A stretch of 64,000 bases of DNA from assembly GCF_041146795.1 (NCBI RefSeq), contig NC_135172.1, forward strand, positions 13,816,137 to 13,880,136, given 5' to 3'. This document shows positions 12,481 through 23,800 of this stretch, one piece after another (the stretch's first letter is position 1; every line of letters starts with the position of its first letter). The translations under genes were made by a program, and so were the position numbers. Below the pieces are notes generated by a model. The model was not told the DNA's origin, ran no database searches, and saw only the letters and a list, made by a program, of their open reading frames with translations. Source of the stretch: Maylandia zebra. Lineage: Eukaryota > Chordata > Actinopteri > Cichliformes > Cichlidae.

Positions 12481-12873
12481 ATGCCATATCAAATACAGAA
12501 AACAAACAATCTCTGTTTCTTAAAAATGTCTGTATTCCATCAACATGGATTTTAAAATATCAAGGATATAGTGCATGATCTTTTTTTAAACATTAATTAG
12601 TATTTGGCATGCAGGTTACAAAGGCACTCAAATTTATACAGATGAGCTACAAGTGGTGGTAAATAAAAACATAATTAGAAAACATGGATAGAAGAAAAAC
12701 CCACACAACAAACTGTCAAACTCTTGGCAACCCACAGGAAGTCTGTGGTGTACATTTTTTAGACACAGTAATCATCTTTTCTGCAGCTGTGAGGAATGGA
12801 AGGAAGAAAAACACAATTTACTGCAATACTTTCAAACACGGTTAACAACAAAAATTCATCGATAGATTAAGTG
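12481..12873. other. 3' flank of gene C
   Basis: This covers the likely 3' untranslated and downstream region of gene C (minus strand). AT-rich, with no other gene seen. No TTTATT (AATAAA on minus) immediately downstream of the stop was identified with confidence. Confidence 0.35.
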
Positions 12874-15800
12874 TTAGATGTCAAGCCTGGCCTGCTGTTT
12901 TGGTCTACCAAGCTGTCTGGTTGGCCCGATGCGTCTTCCAGCATGTGTGCGTTGATGCTGCCGAAGGCCCTGACGATAAATGAAACTCTTCCCACAATCC
13001 CCGCACTCGTAGGGTCTCTCTCCGGTATGAAGTCTGTGGTGCACCTTCAATTCCTCTGCTCTGGAGTAGCCTTTTCCACAAATGCTACAAATGAATGGCC
13101 TGTCTTTAATGTGGGTCTGGTAATGCGCTGTTAGGTAAGAGTTAATCCGAAATGTCTTCCCACAAATGGAACATGCAAACGGTCTCTCCCCGGAGTGCTG
13201 CATTTCATGCAGCTTGAGGGAGGAGGCAGTATGGAATCCTTTGCCGCACTGAGAGCAGAGGAACGGTTTCTCCCCAGTATGGATGCGCTGATGGATTTGA
13301 ATGTAACTCTCGTTAATGAACCTCTTGCCACAGTCGGGACAGGAGTAGGGCTTCTCCTTGATGTGGGTCTTCATGTGTTCTTCCAGCTTTTCTTTTTCAC
13401 TAAACTGAATGCCACAGCGGCGGCAGAAGAGAAGAGGTGGTGCGCCGGGCTTGATGGGGCCTGATTCAGAGACTGTCTGAGTGTGTGAAGTGATGTGGTG
13501 TGCTTGCAAAGCTGAATGACTGTCACAGTCTTTTCCACATTCCAGGCAACGGAGGGATGATCGAATCCTGGACTCGCCAGGCAGGGATTTTAAATATTCA
13601 GAGAGTTCTGACGCTATGGGATTCACCTCATCATCAAAATCCACAGCACCCTTACGACCTACAGAGAAGTGGAAGATTCAAACCATGTTTTACTCTTTTG
13701 CTTTGAGGTATAACAACCTCTGCAGTTCATAGAAGTTTAGGCTTACCTCACTTTTACATTGGGGTAAAAGTGCAAATAACTCAGGTCATAGGATTAACAG
13801 GTAGGAGATCAAAACTTAAATTGGTTAATTATTATATACTAATCATTACAATTTTCCTAGTTAATGACCAAGACAAATCTATCAGCAGTATAAATGGCAA
13901 ATGCTGCTCTGAAAAACTATAAATCATGCATCTTCAGTTCCAAGATAAAAATGCATTTGGAGCAAATAAAACACAGTGCCAATGTTAAAAGTAGTGAAAG
14001 ATGCCACCATTGTATTGCAACAGTGCAATGCAATGCTTCTGGCTTGTCAAGTATTATATTTGCGTTGTTAGCAGCTCTCACCTAAGTGGACTTTGTAGTG
14101 CGTTTTGAGATTTCCCTTCTGGTTAAAACCACGGCCACAGATGGAGCAGCAGTACGGTTTCTCTCCTGTGTGGATCAGCTCATGCCGCTCTAGTTTGTAG
14201 GCATGTGGGAATTCTTTGCCACACACTGAGCAGTGGTACTCCATTTTTTCTTTGGGTTTCTTCAGGAGCTCAGGAGGTATTTCAATTGGTACACAGATCA
14301 TCTTTCTGCCAGGGCGCTTCTTGTCTATGGAGATGGAAAACAAGAGGAAATTACAAGGTGAGGCTTCTATTTTAAAGCTCAAACATGACGTGTAGCTCAC
14401 AAACTGAAGTCTTCTTCAAAACGATCTGTTCAAAGTCAAACCAATCCTACATATCTGACACCTACAGGAATGAAAAACAGAAGCAGCAACATTTTGGCCC
14501 GAAGATATTTATATACAGATCTCATTACCCCTACACTCATTATGCATAAAAAGAAAGAGTAGAGACTCTAAAGGCCTGTTTCTGTTGCATGTTGAAGACA
14601 TGTTCAGATAATATTCTGTCTTTAAATGCTTCCAAACTGTTTACACTGAAATTATCATTAGAAAGCTTATACTCTATACACTTGCCAGAATCTTTGTTTG
14701 ATACATCTGTTCAACTGCTCCTTAATGCAAATATTTAATCAGCCAATCACATGGCAACAACTCAATGCATTTAAGCATGTAGACATCATCAAGAAGCCTT
14801 GCTGAAGCTTAAACCAAGCATCAGAATGGGGAAGAAAGGTCATTTAAGTGATTTTGAATGTGGCATGGTTGCTGGTGCCAGACTGAGTATTTCACAAGCT
14901 CCTGATCGACTGGGATTTATTACACGACGTGTATTTATTACACGGCGTGCTGCGGGGGAAAGCCTGTTCTAACGTTTGAATCTAAGGTTTATTTTTTAAC
15001 ACCTGGCGGCTCTTTTTTTACTTCTCATCCGTAAAAAAATCTGCTTTTTCACGTGATTCAGTTTATTTTGAAAAGTCTCAACAGGATCTTGAGCTTTATT
15101 GTGAAAGGTTTATGTGGAAAATAAACAAGCGGACATACGATGGTTTTACCATTGTTGTTGCTAACCACAACGTATAAATACAGGCGCTTGTCCGTCCGTA
15201 GTGTGGTTATATTAAGTATAAGAGAAAGAGAGAACTTAATTAATATAGCCACTACAGTGACCATCAAAAAGATGAAAAAATATTGCTGTAAACGGTTTAT
15301 TTTGACACCACGAAACAAACAATAGCGTAAAATGAAACGTTAGATGTTTTTATATTGTCAGCCGATATATATCGTTATATCGAACAGCCCTAGAAAACAT
15401 ATCAAATGTCTCGAACTAAGGAAACGTATCATGTCAAGAAACATATTTCTTGAAATGATACAGTGGGAAACAGGGCTGTTTTTCCCACTGTGTATCATTC
15501 TCTCTTCTTTTAACAGAGTCTGGGAGCATGTGTGACCTGAGGTGAAATATGCAAGGCCTTCCCTCAAAACGATTTCTGGATGGGAGCGTAATTTGCTCTA
15601 AAGCCTGTTTATACCTTTCAGCACTGATGGTGCCCTTCCAGATGCACAAACTGACAATTCAACAGGTACTAATGCAGCCACATAGCATCACAGCAGGCTT
15701 TAAAACTGAGAGCTGATAACAAGCTGCCTGGTCCCTTTCCCTTAGTCCAAAGGACGTGGCATCTATATTTTCCAAAAGAACTTCATATTTCAATTTGCCT

Positions 15801-17865
15801 GACCACAAAAATTTTTCCACTTTTCCTCGGTCTTTGTTTAAATGAGCATTGAACCAGAAAAGCTTTTCTGGGTTTTCAGAAAACACCATTTTAGTACCTC
15901 AGCTGAACACTGAGCTGGTTATTCACTGATTAGGTAATTTTATTATTTCTTACCTGGTGAAACAGCCATGTTCTCTCCTTCTGCTTCACCAGATGTTTTG
16001 GTATCTTTCCTTTGTCTATACGGTCGCTTTGCTGTTGAAAAAATTAAGTCATAGATTTTAAGAATCACAGCATATAATTCAAATTCAAATTCAAATTTTA
16101 TTTGTCACACACACACAACCATACACAGTATGACATGGGGGTGAAATGCTTGTAGCTGTACAATGCCCGACCATTAAATGACAGAAGAAAAGTTTTACAA
16201 TATTTACAATTTACAGTTTACTACAAAAATTTACAAATTAACTTAGGAATTTACAGTAAAGAATGTGCAAATAGCAGAAGAGATTATAAAGATAAGGATT
16301 ATAAATTATAGGAATTATAGGATATAAGCAAATATCTGAAGTTTGGACGTAATATTCAAGAGTCAGGCTTATTTTTTTCTTTTCTTACCAGCAGCACGGC
16401 GGGTATTTTTTGAGTTTAATTCTTCCGGTTCTGCTGCTGCATGCAAATTTCTCTTTCTTCGGGTACGCTGTGATACTTTAAGATAAAGAAAAAGACTAAT
16501 TATGACTTATGAAGTCATAATAACGTAACTTCAGAGTAGTTAACATACGTTAAGCTGCAGTAGAAAACACAAGAATCACTCACTGACCTCCTGCATCTGC
16601 CTCTGAGTCTTCAGCTGGCAACAGTGGACTTCGAGAAATCTTTCTTCTGCCTCTTCGTTTTGCTTTCGGATGAAGAAAAAAGCGGAAAAGAAATCTATTA
16701 CACTGATGGTCTCCTTCCATCTCTTCTGAATGTGCCACGAGTGCTACCTTTTTACTTCATGTCACTCACCAGCATTTGCAGGAACATCTAGCTCTGTGTC
16801 TGAGTTCTCCACATACACTACTGGAACCTTTTTAGTTCTTCTTGGTCTTTTTTCTGCTAACAAGTGCAAAACAAAATAACCTCAGGACCAAATGTGATGA
16901 TTATTTAACAGTTTTTTGGTTTTCCTTCACTTGTGTTTACCACAGTATGAGGGGGAGGCAGCATTCATCTTTGCCCCTATTGTTTTTTCCTCTGCGTCCT
17001 CCCTTTCTTCATCTTCCCCCACAGAAACAACCTCCATGATGAGCGTCGGGCTGCTGCTGTCTCTCTGGCTTTGGCCTCGCAGCTGAGACTCCTGCATGAT
17101 CACAATCATTAAAAAACATCAGAAGCCCACCTGTAAAGTCAGTTTTTAAACTACTGTATGTACAACATCCCAATTATTCAGTGGCAGTAGGTGTGTGTAG
17201 GGCAGGAGGCAACGAGTGGTGCTGCAGATGCAAATGAGCAATTTTGATTTGATTTATGACACCAACAGTCGACACTACAAGACTAAGCACTCCCGTGGTG
17301 ACTGAGATGCAGTAATTACCCAATCTTAGACATTAAACTGATAAACTGTGTTAAAATGAATTACCTTGCTAGGCGGAGGACCTGCTGAGCAATCAGAGCC
17401 TCGGTCAGAGCTGCCTGCTGTAAAAATCAAAACAGTTACCTTAGGTTAAAGAAAAAACTGACAGTCTGCAATCCAGACAAAGAAGGAATGTCAATGTAGT
17501 GATAAACTAAATGCAAACTATGAGTGCTGTGAGTATCTGGGAAAGATTATTAATGCATTTCTTCTGTTATTTAAGATATTCTTTAGCCAATAAGCTTACA
17601 AATTCACATGAGAAACAGAATCAAGGAAGGACCCTTGTGTAAATAAATGAGTATTGTTTGCAGAAGTCGTGGGTTTTCATTAAACCCGCGGTGCTGATAA
17701 CTCACCAGAATCCCATTCAACCACTTCTCCATCAGAGTTGATTAATCCTCCAATCTCTTCATCTTGTTCCTCTTCTTCTTCCTCGCCCACCTCCTCCTCC
17801 TCCTCCCCTGCATGCAGTCTTACAGTCAAATGTAGCGTTTGGTCGTTTAAGTTTTCAGATGCCAT
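12874..17865 (-). CDS. C2H2 zinc-finger protein with AT-hook-like exon array, gene C (571 aa, 9 fingers)
   Basis: Exons on the minus strand: 17865-17706, 17417-17365, 17091-16941, 16853-16770, 16662-16588, 16475-16389, 16031-15954, 14324-14082 and 13658-12874 (1716 nt with stop). The N-terminus is very acidic (runs of Glu, residues about 21-37). Four small phase-1 exons each start with a basic cluster ([30 protein letters not shown]) and end in an acidic or Ser/Thr stretch. Exon 8 starts KKRPGRK, a canonical AT-hook-like core, then has two fingers. Exon 9 carries seven fingers (the first with H-x4-H) and a tail with [10 protein letters not shown] that matches the gene B tail. It is probably a nuclear DNA-binding protein combining minor-groove and finger contacts; this is inference. 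The acceptor of exon 6 is 'ttaaag', chosen because it keeps phase 1. No named ortholog is recognised. Confidence 0.88.
14725..14915 (+). mobile_element. Tc1-like 5' fragment in gene C intron
   Basis: 'agccaatcacatggcaacaa', 'catttaagcatgtagacat' and ATGGGGAAGAAAGG match the same leader seen at 10820-10920. The coding part is [20 protein letters not shown], after which similarity stops. It is an independent, 5'-only relic of the same element family as the one at 10820. Confidence 0.72.
14916..15395. mobile_element. hAT-like terminal region
   Basis: The right edge at about 15345-15392 reads, on the minus strand, TAGGGCTGTTCGATATAACG followed by ATATATATCGGCTGACA, a typical hAT MITE terminus. 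The left boundary is not clear; nothing coding is supported between 14916 and 15340. Confidence 0.4.
15434..15889 (-). pseudogene. Tc1-like transposase relic (catalytic region)
   Basis: Minus-strand translation contains [38 protein letters not shown] and CGCIST. After a frameshift it continues with [16 protein letters not shown] and [10 protein letters not shown]. These correspond in order to the central DDE-domain segment of Tc1 transposases (normally ...WSDE...F..F..., RP, WGC.S, ..G.I....Y...L). The first catalytic Asp is lost (WSGK). It is non-functional. It sits in an intron of gene C, on the same strand, and is of a different lineage from the fragment at 14725. Confidence 0.75.
16075..16335 (-). 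repeat. LINE-like 3' end in gene C intron
   Basis: (AATTC)A-rich 'attcaaattcaaattttatt' is followed by TGTCACACACACACAACC, then 'gtgaaatgcttgtagctgta' and CAATGCCCGACC. This is a recognisable recurrent teleost repeat reading on the minus strand with its tail at 16075. Exact family not assigned. Confidence 0.45.
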
Positions 17866-18299
17866 CTTGAGCCCGCGTGACTTTGGGTGCTCACGTTTAG
17901 GAGAATTCTAAAAACAGAAAACAGAGCTAAAAGGAATTCACGACGTCAGAGCACATCTGTCACAAGGAAGCGAAGAAGCTACTGAATGACAAAGTTATCT
18001 GCAGGTTCTGGACAATGAAACAGTTTTTGTCATGTTTACTCGTTACACCACTACTGGTGGATTTCAACTGAAACAATCAAGACTGAAGTACAGACCTGCA
18101 GCTTTAATTCAGGGGGTTTAAACCAAAGCATTGCATTAACCATGTAGAAATTATAGCCATCCAATTTTATACATTGTTTCCCATTGTCAGAATCTAAGAG
18201 CAAAAGGTCCATTATGTTGTTATTCCATGACAAATTAGGCAGATAAAGTTTCTGGAGTTGTTTATCATTGTTGAATTTGTATTTGCTATCCTTTTATTT
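17866..18299. other. 5' flank of gene C
   Basis: Upstream region of gene C. GCCCGCGTGACTTTGGGTG lies within about 25 bp of the ATG. No clear TATA box, repeat or exon was recognised. Confidence 0.35.
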
Positions 18300-19090
18300 G
18301 AGTCCAAAAGGGAAAAATGGCCAGCGCTACGCCTCAGCCTCCTGATAGATACACTTATGAGACGAATCCTTTCCTTGGTTAAGGCAAACAACTTCTGCCT
18401 ACATGAATGCAGTGCAGAGGGTTTACAGAAAGGTGCAAACCACTGCTTACACTCACGAACAGGAAGACGAAATCAGCCAGAAAACATCAAAATGAGTCTC
18501 CACAGTTCCGAAAAAAAAGCTTTGAGTGAAACTTAGCTCAACTGGTACCAGAATGATAGGAAGAGAAAAGTATGGAAGAGAGAAGCAGCTCATGATCTGA
18601 AGCATACCACATCATCTATCAAACAATGATGATGGTGGAGACAATATTATGGCATTAACCAATGTAAGCAGGTGATTACTGATAATGTGACCGCTGATAG
18701 AAGGGGCAGGATGAATTGTGATGTGTGCAGGGCTACACTGTCTGCTCAGATTCACCCACATGCTGCAAAACTGACTGAACAGTGCTTTACGGTGTAAATC
18801 ATTAATACTCAAAGCAAAGTGCAAAAGCAACCCAAATGTTTCTCAATGCAAATAAATGAAACATTCCTCAATGACCAGATTGAAACAAAGAGACCTACAA
18901 ACAACCAACACCCGTAGGTGTCTGCAGTAAAGGCCAAGCAGAGCCTCTCAAGGAGGAAACACAGCATTTGGTGATGTCCGTGGCTGCCAGACTTCAGGCA
19001 GTCATGACTGCAAAGAATTGTTATCCAAGTATTAAGAACAACCATTAAATTTAGGATTATGTTAGTTTGTCAAATGATTTTAATCCTGCA
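18300..19090 (+). pseudogene. Tc1-like transposase relic, third lineage
   Basis: Plus-strand pieces in order: a segment with RYTLMRRILSLVKANNF, then GKRKVWKREKQL-like text and AHDLKHTTSS. Next come a DDVTADRRGRMNC-like segment, and finally one equivalent to the transposase end (VMSVAARLQAVMTAKNCYPS-like). The order and spacing follow a Tc1-like transposase of about 340 residues, but frames change repeatedly and the catalytic residues are not all present. It lies between genes C and D. Confidence 0.7.
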
Positions 19091-19869
19091 TTTCTTAAAG
19101 TTAAAGACATAATTTTGTTAAACTTCTTGAATTAAAGCTAAAACTCTGCACTTCAATCACATATTGAATGCTTGATTTCAAATCCAAAGGCAAAACTGCA
19201 AAGAATGTGTCACTGTCCAAAAACACCGGACCTCACTGGACCGACTGAAACAAAGGGCCTCACACAAAAACAACTTCCTATTCTCATCCTCTGCCCTAAC
19301 GCATGTGACATTTCAAATTGGAGCCATCAAACATTCAACTGCAAAAACGCCAAGATTAATGAAGCCTCTTAGAGAGTAGCTGCATATTCGTGGAAAGTCA
19401 TCATTAGTATTTTGAACCCAAAGGGCCAGATTTATGAGCGTGTTACGTCAGCGTGAGCTGGGTTTTGGAATAAAAGGAAAGTGTTCTCTGTATTTACACA
19501 ACGTATAAAACATAGCAAGAAGAATATAAGTGCACAGATTTTCCAGCATTACCACTAATTTAAATATAACAAAATGCATGTCTTATTTATACAACTAACC
19601 ACACTTATCACTGCTGTTTTCTCCCATCTAACCCAAAAGATCCAATTTTAGTTTCAAAAGTTAAAAACTATAAAAAGCAGTCTCACACTGGGGAACTTCC
19701 AAGTCATGCAGTCAAAACTTAGGACAAATAAGCATTTTATTTCTAAATTTTAAGGGGAAAAAAGGTAAAAAAAAACAAGGTCTGAAAAATAGTGGGAAAT
19801 TCAAAATTCACTTTGTTTTTATACAGCTTCCAACAGAGCAGCACTACACCGTGACATTAAGAAGCAATC
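19091..19869. other. Intergenic spacer
   Basis: AT-rich sequence between the Tc1 relic and the hAT MITE. No gene, RNA or clear repeat seen. Confidence 0.4.
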
Positions 19870-19877
19870 ACTTACAG

Positions 19878-20187
19878 CATAGGTGTCAAACTCTGGCCCG
19901 CGGGCCAAATTTGGCCCGTAGCCTAATTACATTTGGCCCGCGAAGCCACACCAAATTACTATTAGAGCTGGCCTACTGGTATTATATAGCTAATATATAT
20001 ATTGTTTAGAATTAAGCTTTGCTTGTTCCATATTCAGTTTTTTAGCAAAATGTGTTTGAGTCCATAAGAAAAGATTCATTCTTATATCTGGAGGAATAAA
20101 TATATTTCAATAAATATTAACGTTAGCCCGCGACTTTGTTCCAGTTTTGAATTTTGGCCCACTGTGTATTTGAGTTTGACACCCCTG
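19878..20187. mobile_element. hAT MITE (310 bp) with perfect 8-bp TSD
   Basis: Left end CATAGGTGTCAAACTC and right end GAGTTTGACACCCCTG are inverted repeats. Sub-terminal TTGGCCC(G) motifs recur on both sides. The flanks are ACTTACAG at 19870-19877 and ACTTACAG at 20188-20195. This is the widespread CAGGGGTGTCAAACTC family of hAT-like MITEs; no coding capacity. Confidence 0.9.
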
Positions 20188-20195
20188 ACTTACAG

Positions 20196-20826
20196 AGTTT
20201 AAAAAAAGGGCACGAGAGAATTAAAACTGAAGAAAACACTGAGGATTTCTTCTAGCAACATTTTCTTGTACTTAACACAGCAGAGCTGGACCACTCTTGG
20301 TAGGGGAAAATTAAAAGCTACATTCTTTGAGTCAGTCTTAAAACAACATGTCATTCCTTTAGTATGCGCCACACAAAAACATCCCTTCCTAAAGTGTTTA
20401 TAATGTAAGCAATGTTACGAAGTCCTCATCTTATCATCGTCCCTCCACTGCAGTCAAAAACGTAAAATATCAAAATATAGATTTCTTCCAGTTAAAAGGG
20501 AGTTTTTACTCCTGACTGTCACCATGTGATCGTGTCTAGCAGATTGTCAGATCTAAACCTGTGAGATCTAAACTGATTTGAGACGCACAGCACAAGGACT
20601 GATTCTGTACTCATATTCAAAAAGAACAGAATGTGATCTTTTAATGGGCAGCATGAACACGAGGGATGAGTTTTAATGGTCACATGAGTTTTAAGACCCG
20701 ATCTTTAAGAACAAACATGTACACCTTCCTGCACGAGGCCGACTGGGACATTATAAATGCATTCACGAATAACACATAAATAAAATTTAGTAAGCTAGAT
20801 GACTAAAAAAACAAACAATGAAAACT
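20196..20826. other. 3' flank of gene D
   Basis: Probable 3' untranslated region and downstream flank of gene D. No other gene seen. Confidence 0.35.
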
Positions 20827-23800
20827 TCATGTGTTGATCTTTTCATAATATCTACAAAATCTAAAACAACATACAGTTTGGCAAGGTGCTGACGTTTCGG
20901 TCTGCTGTAGCTCTTCTTCTGTGTGTAAAGATGCTCTCTGGTCTCGGTCCCAGCGCTCCTGATGGGATTTCACGTTCCTTTTGTGACCGGGGGTCATGTC
21001 CCGTCCTGGACAGGAGAGGGGATTCTCTCCTGTGTTATTGCACTGATGTACAGTCACGTTTCCTGATGCCTTCCCACATTTGCAGGAAATCTGCGGTTTC
21101 TCATCGGAGCTCGCGAGCTTGTGTCTCTGCAGGCTCTCTGTGGCAGGGCAAGGCTTCTCAAACCGTTTCTCCGCTGCACATCCTCTCTGGGGTTTCTTTA
21201 CGCCATATGAAGCAGAGCTCTCCACGCCACTCGCTTTCTGGTGGGGAAGGCAGCCGTCTACAGAAGCATCCTCTTTTTCTCTCTCTGAGCTGAGGCTCTC
21301 ATCTGCGTGTAATATATAAAAAAGGTGAAAAATCACAAAGAGCAACAATGCGTGTATCATGTAGTGAAGAGAAGCTATAATTCAAGATTCTCCACTCACT
21401 ATTCTCACTCACAGTCCAGCCATCCTCTTCCTCTTTGATGATTACTCGGATCTCTGGAATCTCACAGGTGTAGTCGGGGCTTGCTGGTGCTTTTTTGGGG
21501 GAAGACTGGTCACTGCAGTTTTCATTCAGACTCAGTGATAAAGGATCTTGAAGTTCAGGATCCTATTAAGATATCAAACAGAAGGAAAAACAGGTCATCT
21601 ACTCTACAACAGCTCAAGTTTCACACAAGAAAAAAGAGCTGCTATATAAAGCCATCAGAAGTTACTGTTTATTTTTATATTACGCCTCTGTCAGTGCACC
21701 CCAGGGTGGCTGTGGCTACAATGTAGCTTGCCACAAACCAGTGTGTGAATGTGTGTGTGAATGGGTGGATGACTGGTTGTGTAAAGCGCTTTGGGGTCCT
21801 TAGGGACTAGTAAAGCGCTATACAAATACAGGCCATTTACAATAACTTAATCATTTTGAATACTTTTACTTGACATAATACAGCAGTTAAACATCCATTT
21901 TGGTCAATTATAAAACAGATAACAACTTTATACTTTCATCAATAAAGTGCAACTTATACATTTTGTAATATCCATCCATTCCTTTTCAGGGTCGCGGGGG
22001 GTGCTGGAGCCTATCCCAGCTGTCATAGGGCGAGAAGCGGGGTACACCCTGTACAGGTTGCCAGTCTGTCGCAGGGCTAACACACAGAGACAGACAACCA
22101 TTCGCACTCACATTCACATTCTATGGGCAATTTGTATTAATCAATTAACCTATCCCCACAAGCTGCATGTCTTTGGATGGTGGGAGGAAGCCGGAGTACC
22201 CGGAGAGAACCCACGCAAACACGGGGAGAACATGCAAACTCCACACAGAAGGACCCCGGCCTGATGGTGGAATTGAACTCAGGACCTTCTTGCTGTGCGG
22301 CAACAGTGCTAACCACCGTGCTGCCCCATTTTGTAACAGGCTCTTCAATGCAAACATTAGAAGAGAGAGCGATGACACTCAAACAAACCTAGATTAAAAA
22401 GTCAGCGAACATTTTGAGCAGCTTTTATCAAATTTCATAACTGACCTTATATCTGCTTTTATGGCTAACTGACCACTGAAATGAGGTTAAGTTAATTTAA
22501 TTTAGGTAATGCTTCAAAATATCTGCCCAAATGGATACCCAGAAGCATTTGAAGATGACTGTAATGTAAGTGATATTGCATTTTGTCAAGTGATTACATA
22601 ATATGGCGTTACATCCTAGACTCGAGAGTTCAGGTTAAACAAGTAAAACTACTTAGATTAATGACGGCAAGAATAAAAAAAACTCTTACCACTCTTACAA
22701 CATCTAATTGATACGCCAGTTTTAGCAAATTTACACTGGCTCCCTGTAAAATATCGTATTGATTTTAAGATTCTTTTACTTACTTTTAAAGTTTTAAATA
22801 ATATGGCGCCTAGTTATTTAAACGAACTCCTCAACATGTATGACCCCAAAAGAGCAGTGAGATCATCTATCCAGTTGCTCTTAGCACAACCAAGGTCTCG
22901 ATTGAAGCATAGAGGAGATCGGGCCTTCGCAGTAGCAGCACCCAGACTCTGGAATAATCTGCCAGAGGAGATTCGTACTTCAGAGTCTATTCAGTCATTT
23001 AAAATGCATCTTAAAACTCACTTTTTTAGTTTGGCTTTTAATTCGAGTTCAGTACGAGTACCATCAGGCCTGTTTTATGTTTTTATTGTTAATTCACTGT
23101 CTTCTTATTTATCTGTATTTGTTTCTAATTTATCTGTATTTGTTTCTCTATTGTTTTCTTTTGTTTTTAACCGATGAAACACTTTGGTCAACTCTGTTGT
23201 TTTTAAATGTGCTATACAAATACATTTTGTATTGAATTGAATAAACATCTGATATAATATGTTCTAGAGCCCGGCTGATATAAGATTTTTAAGAACAATA
23301 CAGAAACCGATATTTGGTGCTTTTAAAAATCTGATATAAAAGCTGCTTTTTCTGTCAGACAGATGAAACACAGAGATTATATGTTGTGATTTGTTATTTA
23401 TGAGTCCTTACTAACATAACCATCTTGTTTTATTGTTATAACAAGTCGTGGATAACTCGATCTGCTTTGATGGCTGCCGTTCCAAACACGTTACCAACAT
23501 AGACGTTTCAGAGTGCCCCCTGTAGGACAAATTATGCAACATCAACAGTAACAACATAACTGAAATATGTCTCTTCTTGTATACTTCTCGTTAAGTGCAA
23601 TACTGATATACTGGTACTAATACTGTGTAATGTAAACATTATATAATTGTGCATTAATTATATAATATAAAGAAACAATACACCTGAGCCACAGGCTGTA
23701 ACCGCACACACCACGAAAAGGAAATCACCTCAAACATAAACTCTAAAAGTTCACTTTTTGTTTTTTGAACACAGATGATGAGCACACAGCCTCGATATGA

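Noticed and set aside
20886-21293. A 135-codon plus-strand frame opposite the last exon of gene D
   Set aside because: It is the antisense shadow of the gene D coding exon and shows no domain.
23265-23640. A hAT-like element beginning TAGAGCCCGGCTGATATAAG
   Set aside because: The left end looks plausible, but I found neither the matching inverted end nor an 8-bp target duplication.
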